Assembly (NCBI RefSeq): GCF_036088315.1
Contig: NZ_CP107996.1
Location: 6,065,001 to 6,129,000, forward strand
Direction: 5' to 3'
DNA: 64,000 nucleotides
Source: Streptomyces sp. NBC_00344
GTDB taxonomy: Bacteria > Actinomycetota > Actinomycetes > Streptomycetales > Streptomycetaceae
The position numbers were made by a program, and so were the translations under genes. The notes beneath the pieces are model-generated. The model was not told where the DNA came from. It did no database searches and saw nothing but the letters and a program-made list of their open reading frames with translations. Shown one piece after another: positions 26,789-34,945 of this stretch. Positions within the stretch are counted from its first letter, which is position 1; each line of letters begins with the position of its first letter.

Positions 26789-27765
26789 TCCGGAGTGCTG
26801 CGCCGCCGCGGCCTTCTCGGCCGGCTCTGGGTGAGTGCGGCGCCTGCCAGCACGACAGCCGCGCCGACCGGGGTGTTCCAGCCGAGGTTCTCGTGCAGCA
26901 GCGCCACACCCGCGGCCGTGGCGATCACCGGGATGAAGTAGGTGACCATCTGTGCGGTCGTCGGACCGACCTCGGTCACCAGGCCGTACTGGAGCAACAG
27001 CGCGAGGCCGGTCCCGAGAGCGCCGAGTGCCGCCACCGCGAGCAGCGGCACCACCGGGAACGAGCGCGGCAGAGTGGTGAACAGCGGTGTGATCAGGGCG
27101 AGTTCGAGGGTCGCGACGAGGAGCTGGGAGCCCATGAGCGACACATTGGAACGCCCGGTGCCGGCGAGGGTACGGCGTACGTAGATCCAGCCGATCGGAT
27201 AGCAGAGTGAGGCCAGCAGGGCCATCGCCGTGCCCCGGTAGTCCAGCCCCGAGAACCCCTGCCAGACGCCGAGCACCGTCAGCACTCCGAGGAATCCGAT
27301 GCCGAGCCCGGCGACCCTGCGCCTGGTCGGGCGGTCCTCGGAGAGGGCGACCAGGGAGAGGGCCATGCCCCACAGCGGCGAGGTGGCGTTGCAGATCCCG
27401 GCGAGTGTCGAGGGGATGGTCTGTTCCGAGTAGGCGAAGAGCGAGAACGGCGCCGCGTTGAGCAGCAGAGCGGCCACGGCGAGGTGGGCCCAGGTGCGGA
27501 CTCCGCGGGGCAGGCGTTCCCGCTTCGTCACGATCGCCACGGCAAGCACCGCAGTGCCGAAGAACAGCCGCCCGAAGGTGACTTGGAACGGTGCGTAGCC
27601 GTTCGTGCCGACCTTGATCAGCAGGAAGCTGAATCCCCAGATGAGGGACAGCACCATGAAGCGGACGCGCCAGTCGAGTGAGCGCCGCGGAGCGGCGGCG
27701 GAGGGTGCTGCGACCGGTACGGACACGGTCGCGGGCGGAGTGGTGGGCGGAGTCGCGGTGCTCAT
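26779..27765 (-). CDS. EamA (DMT superfamily) transporter, third of three
   Basis: 328 residues, ten predicted helices, two EamA repeats. Landmarks are VLSLIWGFSFLLIKVG at the start and TSPLWGMALSLVALSE mid-protein. Substrate unknown. ATG 27765 gives the natural N-terminus MSTATPPTTPP; GTG 27774 is in frame. It is divergent from a LysR gene 75 bp away, a classic regulator-transporter pair, so it is a likely LysR target. Tail-to-tail 10-bp overlap with the MocR gene. Confidence 0.86.
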   Translation of the reverse strand: MSTATPPTTPPATVSVPVAAPSAAAPRRSLDWRVRFMVLSLIWGFSFLLIKVGTNGYAPFQVTFGRLFFGTAVLAVAIVTKRERLPRGVRTWAHLAVAALLLNAAPFSLFAYSEQTIPSTLAGICNATSPLWGMALSLVALSEDRPTRRRVAGLGIGFLGVLTVLGVWQGFSGLDYRGTAMALLASLCYPIGWIYVRRTLAGTGRSNVSLMGSQLLVATLELALITPLFTTLPRSFPVVPLLAVAALGALGTGLALLLQYGLVTEVGPTTAQMVTYFIPVIATAAGVALLHENLGWNTPVGAAVVLAGAALTQSRPRRPRRRSTPDQS

Positions 27766-27840
27766 GAGGACCACTGTGAGGTGCCCTCACTTCGTAGCAC
27801 AAGCGAGATTATGTGAAGTAGTTAGATTAGACTTGCTTAC

Positions 27841-28746
27841 ATGTTGAATCTGGAGCGTCTGAGGATCCTCGATGCGGTGGCCCGGCACGGGTCGGTGAGC
27901 GGGGCTGCCGAGGGCCTGCATGTGACCACATCGGCGGTCTCCCAGCAACTGGCCAAGCTGGAGCGTGAGGCCGGACAGCCGCTGCTCGCCAAGAACGGCC
28001 GCGGTGTGCGGCTCACCGATGCCGGCCGGCTGCTTGCCGACCATGCCGCTCGCATCCTGTCCCAGGTGGAGGTCGCCCAGTCCGATCTGGAGGCACAGCG
28101 CGGACGGGTCGTCGGCGACCTGCGGATCTCCGCCTTCCCCACGGCGGCCCGCGGTCTCTTCCCGGGCGCGCTGGCCGCGCTCCGCGCCGGCCATCCTCAA
28201 CTGGCGGTCTGCTCGCAGGAGCTCGAGGGCGAGGACGGGGTCCGCGGCGTGGTGCGCGGCGACCTCGATGTGGCTGTGGTGCTCGACTGGTACAACAAGC
28301 CGACTCCGATGCCCGAGGGGATGGCGAAGCGCGCACTGCTCGACGACATCGCCGATATCGCAGTCCCCGCCGGTCACCGGCTCGCGGGCAGCGCCGAGGT
28401 GGATCTGGAGGAGTTCGCTCAGGATGAGTGGATCACCTGGCCGGAAGGAGAGTTCTGCCGTGAATGGCTGATGTTCACGCTGGGAGGCAAGGGCTTCGAG
28501 CCTCGGATCTCGCATGTGGCGGGTGAGCACCCCACCCAGATGGCGCTGATCGCCGCGGGGCTGGGAGTCGGGGTGGCGCCCAGGCTGGGGCGCGGCCCGG
28601 TGCCCGACGGGGTGCGCGTGGTTCCGGTCCGGGACGCGCTGCGCCGCCATGTCTATGCGATCTGGCGCGCGGACGCCGACCGCAGGCCGTCGATCAGGGC
28701 CGCGGTCGACGCCCTGTACAACGCCGGGGCGGCCGTTGCCGGTTAG
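27841..28746 (+). CDS. LysR family transcriptional regulator
   Basis: 301 residues. The N-terminal winged helix (1-60) contains RLRILDAVARHGSVSGAAEGLHVTTSAVSQQLAKLE (core TSAVSQQLAKLE). A type-2 periplasmic-binding-like effector domain covers 90-295. ATG 27841 lies 7 nt after TAGACT (27828-27833) without a Shine-Dalgarno, suggesting a leaderless transcript. The shared promoter region with the divergent EamA transporter points to regulation of that gene. The effector is unknown. Confidence 0.88.
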   Translation: MLNLERLRILDAVARHGSVSGAAEGLHVTTSAVSQQLAKLEREAGQPLLAKNGRGVRLTDAGRLLADHAARILSQVEVAQSDLEAQRGRVVGDLRISAFPTAARGLFPGALAALRAGHPQLAVCSQELEGEDGVRGVVRGDLDVAVVLDWYNKPTPMPEGMAKRALLDDIADIAVPAGHRLAGSAEVDLEEFAQDEWITWPEGEFCREWLMFTLGGKGFEPRISHVAGEHPTQMALIAAGLGVGVAPRLGRGPVPDGVRVVPVRDALRRHVYAIWRADADRRPSIRAAVDALYNAGAAVAG

Positions 28747-29101
28747 GGTCCCTCGTTCGGATCAGGTCGGATCGGTGAGGGGGTCCGGTGCCGTGGATCG
28801 CAAGGCGGAGGAACGTCCTCGTACGGGGCGAATTCCGGGCGGTCCGACGGCGCGGCGCGGCGCCGTGGATGGCGTCAGCTCTCGTCGTGCGCCCGCCGGG
28901 GATTGCGGGGCAGCCCTCGGCTGTGTCCTGGCCGTCCGAGCTGCCCGCGGCAGCGCAATGGGCCGGCAGGCACTCCCCCGGATGCCGTCGGGGGAGTACC
29001 TGCCGGGCACCCCCCGCTACGATGACCCGCCGCGTGTCCGCGTGCGGTGCCACCGTCCACCTCCGACGTCGTCGCCGGGGGCCGGTAGTGCGCGCGGTGC
29101 C
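28747..29101. other. Intergenic region, 355 bp, between convergent genes
   Basis: No gene is supported; reading frames here have poor codon bias and no start signals. The main structure is the long inverted repeat at 28965-29004, listed separately. A G/T-rich GATCAGGTCGGATCGG repeat of short words lies at 28760-28775. Confidence 0.55.
28965..29004 (-). terminator. Long inverted repeat, probable terminator of the Rieske gene
   Basis: GGCAGG-C-ACTCCCCCG, 8-nt loop, CGGGGGAGT-A-CCTGCC. Two stems of 9 and 6 bp are separated by one mismatched pair. It is about 100 nt downstream of the Rieske stop codon on the minus strand and could serve both convergent genes. Confidence 0.55.
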
Positions 29102-29542
29102 TCACGCGAGTTTGATCGAGTCCCCGTCCACCTTGATCTTCACGGCCGGCAGCGGCTGCGTGGCCGGGGCGTGCTTGACGCTGCCGTCCGCCACGCCGAA
29201 CTGGCTGCCATGGCAGGGGCAGTGGATCGTCCCGTCCACGATCTTCGTGACGGCGCAGCCCTGGTGCGTGCACTTGGACGAGAAGGCCACGAAGTGCCCC
29301 GCCGTCGGCTGGGTGACGACGACGCCCTGATCGGCGAAGATCTTGCCGCCGCCCTCCGGGATGTCCGAGGTCTTCGCAAGGGCGGCGCCGCCGCCACCGT
29401 CGGCCGGCTTCACCGCGTCGGAGCCTCCCGACTGGTCCGAACCGCCGCACGCGGTGAGTACGGCGGCGATTCCGGTCGCACCCACCGCGGCCACGACGGT
29501 CCTGCGGTCGAACGCGCGAGCGGGTTCCTGTGCTGCGGTCAT
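29102..29542 (-). CDS. Rieske [2Fe-2S] lipoprotein, twin-arginine type signal
   Basis: 146 residues. The signal region has the twin arginine pair R13-R14, a hydrophobic stretch (AAVGATGIAAVL) and a lipobox LTAC with Cys32, so it is a likely Tat-exported lipoprotein. The Rieske domain carries the cluster ligands CTHQGC and CPCHGSQF. Stand-alone Rieske lipoproteins presumably act in extracytoplasmic electron transfer; the partner oxidase is not adjacent. ATG 29542 has GGGAAG 7 nt upstream. It lies downstream of the unrelated LysR unit. Confidence 0.9.
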   Translation of the reverse strand: MTAAQEPARAFDRRTVVAAVGATGIAAVLTACGGSDQSGGSDAVKPADGGGGAALAKTSDIPEGGGKIFADQGVVVTQPTAGHFVAFSSKCTHQGCAVTKIVDGTIHCPCHGSQFGVADGSVKHAPATQPLPAVKIKVDGDSIKLA

Positions 29543-29616
29543 TACCGGCTTCCCTTCGACGGCCGGCCATCGGACGACCGGTTCCCGAGGAGGTACGGAT
29601 ATCGCCGGCGCGATGT

Positions 29617-31674
29617 TCAGATGTTCAAGGATTTCTTCAGGAAGTCCAGTTCCAGCAGCAGCAAATTGTCCGCCACCCCCTCCGCGGAGACCCGGTGCCC
29701 GGCCCGGGAGAGGGGAAGGACGCTGTGCGGCCGGCCGGCTGCCAGCAGTGCGGCGGAGAGCAGCAGCGTATGGGCGGGTGCCACGTTGTCGTCCGCGAGC
29801 CCGTGCACCAGCAGCAGCGGCCGGGTGAGTCTGTGCGCGTGGGGGAGCAGCGACGAGCGCTCGTACCCTTCGGGCTGGAAATCCGGGTGGCCGAGAAAGC
29901 GTTCCTCCCAGTACGTGTCGTAGAGGCGGCGGTCGGTCGGCGGCGCCCCCGCGACAGCCGCCCGGAACACATCGGGGCGGAGCAGCACGGCGCCCGCGGC
30001 CAGGTATCCGCCGAACGACCAGCCTCTGATCGCCACCTTGTCCAGATCAAGGCAGTCGTACCGGCCGGAGACGGCGTGCAGGGCGTCGATCTGGTCGTCC
30101 AGAACCGGCCCCAACCGGTCGCCGATCACCGCCCGCTGCCATGCGATGCCACGACCCGGTGTGCCGCGACCGTCCGTCGCCAGCACGGCGAATCCTTGTT
30201 CCGCGAACCACTGGCACACGGCGGTGTACCACATCCGCGCCCTGGTCACGACCTGCATCCCGGGCCCGGCGTAGGGGCTGAGCAGCACGGGCAGCCCGCC
30301 CGACCCCGCGGCGTACCAGGAGGGGAGATGGAGCCGGGTACGCAGTTCGCGCTCGCCGACGACGAGGTGAACAGGCGCGGGCCTCACTCGCGGCTCCTCG
30401 GCGAGAACGGCGATCCGCCCGCACGGACCGTCCTCCCGCAGCACGGTCACCGTCTGCCCGGCCGCGGTTCTGCTGTCGACGACGACCGTGCCGCCCCCGG
30501 CGGCCGCGGTGTGCACTCCGGGCTCGTCGGTGAGCCTGACGAAGCCGCTCCCCGGCGCATAGGACCACACATGTGTCTCCGTCGGGTCCTCGCTCGCGGT
30601 GAACAGAATCCGTTCGCCCACAGCGCCCAGCACCTCGCGCACCTGCAGGCCTGCCGGGCTCGGTGTGCTCCCGATGCGGATTCGCCGGACATCGCCGATG
30701 TCGTGGGGGGTGACGGCGGTCCCCGCATCCGTGTGCAGAGGGGCGCCCGGCGGGAAGTGCACCCAGTGCGGGTCGGTGGCGCGGAACAGCACATCGAAGC
30801 CGCCGGTCGCCGGGTCGACCGCGCCGGTCCAGACCGTGCGCTGATCGCGGGTCTGCAGGCTGACGACGGGGCCTGCGCTTCCCCAGGCGGCGGCGATCAG
30901 GTATTCGAAAGCGGGATCGGCCCAGGCGGGGTGCGCCGCGGGCTCCGTGTCCGCCGTGCTCGGGAGGGACACGGGTATGTGCTCGCCGCCCGCAGTGACC
31001 AGCAGCAGCGTGGTGACGGCGTTGGACGTGCCGGCTGCCGGATAGCGGATCGGCCTCGGAGGCTCCAGGGGGTTCGCCGGATCGGAGAGGTACCGGCGCT
31101 GCACTGCCGAGGTGTCGACCCGCGCGACGAGCAGTGTGCCGCTGTCGGGCGACCACCAGTACCCGCGCGTTCTGCCGATCGACTCCACCGCCGTGTGGTC
31201 CGGCAGCCCGTAGGTCACATCGGCGCTCTCCGGGACGGCGACCGGCCTGTCGTCCGTCCCGTCCGTGCCCACCACATGCAGGGCGCCGCCGGTGACGTAG
31301 GCGATCAGCGTCCCGTCGGGGGAGAGCCGTGGCGCGGTCACCGGGCCCGCTGCCGGGACCCGGCGGGGCGGGGCGCCGCCGTCCGTCCGTACCGTCCACA
31401 GGGCTCCTTCCACCGCCCAGACGGCGGTCCGGACGGCTTGGTCGGTCGCGTACCCGCTCATGCCCGCGGCGGGGTGCGGCGGATCGACGAGGGGCCGCTC
31501 GCGTCCGTTCTCGTGCAGCCAGAGGAGGCCGCGCGGGTCGGAGCCGGATGCGGTACGCCGGAACAGCACTCGTTCGCCGTCGGGGGACACGGTGAACTGT
31601 GCGGGGACGCCGAGGGTGAACCGGCGGGTCCTGGCGAACTGGCGGGGGAATTCTTCGCTGTCCATCGGCTCCAT
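29617..31674 (-). CDS. S9 family prolyl oligopeptidase / dipeptidyl peptidase IV-like protein
   Basis: 685 residues. The N-terminal part (about 20-430) is a DPP-IV-type beta-propeller with repeated SPDG turns. The C-terminal alpha/beta-hydrolase has S553 in GWSFGGY, D628 in HGLADDNV and H660 in SRAGHR, a complete triad. It would cleave dipeptides or oligopeptides, probably after proline, in the cytoplasm, since no signal peptide is seen. Start ATG 31674 is kept; ATG 31665 is close and lacks a properly spaced ribosome site. Confidence 0.87.
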   Translation of the reverse strand: MEPMDSEEFPRQFARTRRFTLGVPAQFTVSPDGERVLFRRTASGSDPRGLLWLHENGRERPLVDPPHPAAGMSGYATDQAVRTAVWAVEGALWTVRTDGGAPPRRVPAAGPVTAPRLSPDGTLIAYVTGGALHVVGTDGTDDRPVAVPESADVTYGLPDHTAVESIGRTRGYWWSPDSGTLLVARVDTSAVQRRYLSDPANPLEPPRPIRYPAAGTSNAVTTLLLVTAGGEHIPVSLPSTADTEPAAHPAWADPAFEYLIAAAWGSAGPVVSLQTRDQRTVWTGAVDPATGGFDVLFRATDPHWVHFPPGAPLHTDAGTAVTPHDIGDVRRIRIGSTPSPAGLQVREVLGAVGERILFTASEDPTETHVWSYAPGSGFVRLTDEPGVHTAAAGGGTVVVDSRTAAGQTVTVLREDGPCGRIAVLAEEPRVRPAPVHLVVGERELRTRLHLPSWYAAGSGGLPVLLSPYAGPGMQVVTRARMWYTAVCQWFAEQGFAVLATDGRGTPGRGIAWQRAVIGDRLGPVLDDQIDALHAVSGRYDCLDLDKVAIRGWSFGGYLAAGAVLLRPDVFRAAVAGAPPTDRRLYDTYWEERFLGHPDFQPEGYERSSLLPHAHRLTRPLLLVHGLADDNVAPAHTLLLSAALLAAGRPHSVLPLSRAGHRVSAEGVADNLLLLELDFLKKSLNI

Positions 31675-31775
31675 GGATTCTGTCGGGGGCGGCGGTACGG
31701 TGACGGGCGGTCACGCGGCACCGTGCGGGCACATAAAAGAAATCGTCGCCCCCGTCCCCGAAGTAACCTGGCGAA

Positions 31776-32633
31776 ATGCTCACCGAAGTCACCGCGACCC
31801 GCTATGTCACGCCCTTGCGTGAGGGAGGCTCGCTTCCGGGGATCGTCGAGGCAGACGATCTCGGTACGTACGTCATGAAATTCACCGGGGCGGGGCAGGG
31901 ACGCAAAACCCTCGTCGCCGAGGTGATGTGCGGTCTGCTCGGCCGCAGGCTCGGCCTGCGCGTGCCTGAACTGGTGCAGATGCAGCTCGATCCGGTCATC
32001 GGACTCTCCGAACCGGACCAGGAAGTGCAGGAGCTGCTGAAGGCGAGCGGCGGGCTGAATCTCGGCATGGACTATCTGCCGGGCTCACTCGGATTCGATC
32101 CGCTAGCTTACCAGGTCGGCCCACTCGAGGCGGGGCGGATCGTCTGGTTCGACGCGGTCATCAACAACGTGGACCGCTCCTGGCGCAACCCGAACATGCT
32201 GGTCTGGCACGGCGATCTGTGGCTCATCGATCACGGTGCCACGATGATCTGGCAGCACAACTGGCCGTCCGCGAAGAACTACGGGACCAAACCGTACGAC
32301 GCGTCGGATCATGTGCTGGCGACGTTCTCCCCCGATGTCCCGGCCGCTGCCGGGGAGTTGGCTCCCCTGGTCACTGAGGACCTGCTCGCCGGGATCGCCG
32401 CGGACATCCCCGATGTCTGGCTGGCCGGCGAGGCGGGATTCGACACCCCCGACGCGCTGCGCCGGGCCTATGTGGAGGTCCTGCTCGAGCGGGCCGCAGG
32501 TGTCCACACCCGACTGACCCTCGGTCCGCAGACGGCGACGCAACCCTCGCAGGCCCCCGGCTGGCTGACCGAACACCTCACGCCCTGGCCGCACCCGACG
32601 AAGGAGAGCGGGAACAGGGGCGGTGCCCGATGA
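31776..32633 (+). CDS. HipA-like kinase domain protein
   Basis: 285 residues with a HipA-type kinase fold. Visible elements are a candidate ATP-binding lysine K35 in YVMKF, the catalytic-loop block FDAVINNVDRSWRNPN (D126, N130, D133, N138), and a DFG-like LIDHGA (D152). It is shorter than HipA, without the HipA N-terminal subdomain or a HipB partner. The substrate is unknown. ATG 31776 has no Shine-Dalgarno; TAACCT at 31761-31766 suggests a leaderless or nearly leaderless message. It overlaps the DUF3037 gene by ATGA, so the two are coupled. Confidence 0.8.
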   Translation: MLTEVTATRYVTPLREGGSLPGIVEADDLGTYVMKFTGAGQGRKTLVAEVMCGLLGRRLGLRVPELVQMQLDPVIGLSEPDQEVQELLKASGGLNLGMDYLPGSLGFDPLAYQVGPLEAGRIVWFDAVINNVDRSWRNPNMLVWHGDLWLIDHGATMIWQHNWPSAKNYGTKPYDASDHVLATFSPDVPAAAGELAPLVTEDLLAGIAADIPDVWLAGEAGFDTPDALRRAYVEVLLERAAGVHTRLTLGPQTATQPSQAPGWLTEHLTPWPHPTKESGNRGGAR

Positions 32634-33013
32634 GCGAGCGGGATGTCTTCGAGTACGCGCTGGTGCGTGTGATGCCCCGGGTCGAGCGCGGTGAGGTGTT
32701 CAATGCGGGCGTGATGGTCTACTGCCGTGCGAAGTCCTTCGTGGCGGCCAGAACCCATCTGGACGAGGCGAAGCTGATGGTGCTCGATCCGCGTGCGGAC
32801 GTTGTCGGAGTGCGGGCCGCGCTGCGCGCCGTCGAGGGGATCTGCCACGGTGGCCGGGCCGCCGGACAGGCGGCGCCGGACGACGCGGGACGGCGGTTCC
32901 GCTGGCTGATCGCACCGCGGTCGACGGTCGTACAGCCCGGCCCGGTGCACACCGGGCTGACCGCGGATCCGGCGGCGGAGGTCGAGCGCCTGCTGGAACT
33001 GCTGGTGCGCTGA
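32630..33013 (+). CDS. DUF3037 family protein
   Basis: 127 residues. It begins MSERDVFEYALVRVMPRVER and contains FNAGVMVYC, the family signature region. No known function. The start overlaps the HipA-like kinase stop by 4 bp, and this pairing is widespread in my recollection of actinobacterial and other genomes. A kinase-substrate or kinase-regulator relation is inferred from coupling alone. Confidence 0.82.
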   Translation: MSERDVFEYALVRVMPRVERGEVFNAGVMVYCRAKSFVAARTHLDEAKLMVLDPRADVVGVRAALRAVEGICHGGRAAGQAAPDDAGRRFRWLIAPRSTVVQPGPVHTGLTADPAAEVERLLELLVR

Positions 33014-33059
33014 GCGGTGTGGCATCCGGTGTGACGTTCACTGCTGATCCCGTGTGCCG

Positions 33060-33121
33060 TTGACACCGGGTGCCAGGCCTTCTAGCGTCTCGTCTGCTGA
33101 AGGTACTAAGCGGTTGCTCAG
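33060..33121 (+). promoter_or_regulatory. Promoter and dyad upstream of the SDR pair
   Basis: TTGACA (33060-33065), 17-bp spacer and TAGCGT (33083-33088) form a near-consensus housekeeping promoter. Downstream is CTAAGC-GGTT-GCTCAG (33106-33121), an imperfect palindrome with one mismatch, positioned to block transcription. Such dyads are typical of TetR-family acyl-CoA-linked repressors; the protein is not identified. Confidence 0.6.
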
Positions 33122-33159
33122 CGATCGAGGGCCGCGATCCGAGGGCGAGGAGATCCAGA

Positions 33160-33921
33160 ATGTCCACCACCGAGCAGCGTGTTGCCATTGTGACCGGGGC
33201 GGCGCGCGGCATTGGCGCAGCCACGGCAGTCCGTCTGGCGGCAGAGGGGCGCGCCGTCGCAGTGCTCGACCTCGACGAGGCAGCCTGCAAGGACACCGTA
33301 GAGAAGATCACTTCGGCCGGCGGCAAGGCCATCGCCGTGAGCTGTGACGTCTCCGACAGCGCGCAGGTCGAGGCCGCCGTGGCCCGGGTCGCTGCGGAGC
33401 TCGGTGCGCCGACGATCCTCGTCAACAACGCCGGTGTCCTGCGCGACAACCTGCTCTTCAAGATGAGCGAGTCCGACTGGGACATGGTCATGAACGTCCA
33501 CCTCAAGGGTGCGTTCCTGATGTCCAAGGCCGTCCAGAAGCACATGGTCGACGCGAAGTTCGGCCGCATCGTCAGCCTGTCCTCCAGCTCGGCGCTCGGC
33601 AACCGCGGACAGGCGAACTACTCCGCGGTCAAGGCGGGCCTGCAGGGCTTCACCAAGACACTCGCCAAGGAGCTCGGCAAGTTCGGCGTCACCGCCAACG
33701 CCGTCGCCCCCGGCTTCATCGTCACCGAGATGACCGCCCAGACCGCGGCGCGCGTCGGCATGGGCTTCGAGGAGTTCCAGGCCGCGGCCGCCACCCAGAT
33801 CCCCGTGCAGCGCGTCGGCCGGCCCGAGGACATCGCCAACGCCATCGCCTTCTTCACGGGCGAGGACGCGGGCTTCGTCTCGGGTCAGGTCATGTACGTC
33901 GCCGGCGGCCCGCTCAACTGA
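33160..33921 (+). CDS. 3-oxoacyl-ACP reductase-like SDR (FabG-type)
   Basis: 253 residues, classical short-chain dehydrogenase. The cofactor loop is TGAARGIGAA, the NNAG motif is present, and the catalytic residues are Y154-x3-K158 after an SSSSA serine block. Reduction of a 3-oxoacyl thioester or similar carbonyl with NADPH is likely. ATG 33160 has GAGGAG at 33147-33152. A second SDR starts 17 bp after its stop, so they form an operon behind the promoter at 33060. Not part of a complete FAS cluster. Confidence 0.88.
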   Translation: MSTTEQRVAIVTGAARGIGAATAVRLAAEGRAVAVLDLDEAACKDTVEKITSAGGKAIAVSCDVSDSAQVEAAVARVAAELGAPTILVNNAGVLRDNLLFKMSESDWDMVMNVHLKGAFLMSKAVQKHMVDAKFGRIVSLSSSSALGNRGQANYSAVKAGLQGFTKTLAKELGKFGVTANAVAPGFIVTEMTAQTAARVGMGFEEFQAAAATQIPVQRVGRPEDIANAIAFFTGEDAGFVSGQVMYVAGGPLN

Positions 33922-33938
33922 ACAGGGAATCAACAGAC

Positions 33939-34694
33939 ATGACTGCACAGGACAGCGGGAGGACGGCGCTCATCACGGGTGCCAGCCGCGGTATCGGATA
34001 CGGGATCGCCGAGGCGCTCGTAGCCCGCGGTGACCGGGTCTGCATCACCGGACGCAACGAGGACGCCCTCAAGGCGGCCGTGGAGAAGCTCGGCGCCGAC
34101 CGGGTGATCGGCGTCGCGGGCAAGGCCCACGACGAGGCACATCAGGCGGTGGCCGTCGAGCGCGTCATGGAGGCGTTCGGGCGGGTCGACTTCCTGGTGA
34201 ACAACGCCGGAACCAACCCGGTGTTCGGCCCGATGGCCGAGCTCGACCTGAATGTCGCCCGCAAGGTCTACGAGACCAACGTCATCTCGGCGCTGGGCTT
34301 CGCACAGCAGACCTGGAAGGCCTGGCAGCGGGACAACGGCGGAGCGATCGTCAATATCGCGTCGGTCGCCGGTGTCTCGCCGTCGCCTTTCATCGGCGCG
34401 TACGGCATGAGCAAGGCCGCGATGGTCAATCTGACCCTTCAGCTGGCGCATGAGTTCGCCCCGGCCGTCCGGGTCAACGCCATCGCTCCCGCCGTGGTGA
34501 AGACCAAGTTCGCCGAGGCGCTCTACGAGGGCCGCGAGGCGGAGGCGGCCGCCGCCTATCCGCTCGGCAGGCTCGGTGTGCCCGAGGACATCGGCGGCGC
34601 CGCCGCGTTCCTCACGTCCGACCAGTCGGGCTGGATCACCGGTCAGACGCTGGTCGTCGACGGCGGTATCTTCCTCAACGCCGGGGTCGCCTGA
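33939..34694 (+). CDS. Short-chain dehydrogenase/reductase
   Basis: 251 residues, complete SDR fold: TGASRGIGYG cofactor loop, NNAG, and Y155-x3-K159. It shares about the same architecture as its upstream neighbour but is clearly divergent in sequence, so a simple duplication is not recent. Substrate unknown; the operon context suggests acyl or steroid-like carbonyl metabolism. Followed by a strong hairpin at 34802. Confidence 0.88.
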   Translation: MTAQDSGRTALITGASRGIGYGIAEALVARGDRVCITGRNEDALKAAVEKLGADRVIGVAGKAHDEAHQAVAVERVMEAFGRVDFLVNNAGTNPVFGPMAELDLNVARKVYETNVISALGFAQQTWKAWQRDNGGAIVNIASVAGVSPSPFIGAYGMSKAAMVNLTLQLAHEFAPAVRVNAIAPAVVKTKFAEALYEGREAEAAAAYPLGRLGVPEDIGGAAAFLTSDQSGWITGQTLVVDGGIFLNAGVA

Positions 34695-34801
34695 GCCGCG
34701 GCCCCGTCAGCCGCACGTACACAGCACGGCCCCGCCCTGCAGCGCATGCGCCTGGCGGTTGAACGCGTGGCCGGCCTACCGGTTCGCGCGCAGTGCGGAC
34801 A

Positions 34802-34833
34802 GACGCCCGGCCGGGGTTTCCCGGCCGGGCGTC
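34802..34833. terminator. Strong hairpin, probable terminator of the SDR operon
   Basis: GACGCCCGGCCGGG, loop GTTT, CCCGGCCGGGCGTC: a perfect 14-bp stem. No T-run follows. It lies about 107 nt after the SDR stop and about 110 nt before ung. Confidence 0.65.
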
Positions 34834-34945
34834 GTGCGTGGGCGACCGTCGGCCGCGGCGGTGCAAGGGGAGCGCCCGGGGCCGCTGTCAGTGGCCGCCG
34901 GTAGGTTCTGTGGCGGATACGAATCGCACACCGGAGGTTGTTGAC

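Noticed and set aside
29530..31878. 782-codon frame opposite the S9 peptidase
   Set aside because: The minus strand has a complete Ser-Asp-His triad; the plus frame has no recognisable domain.
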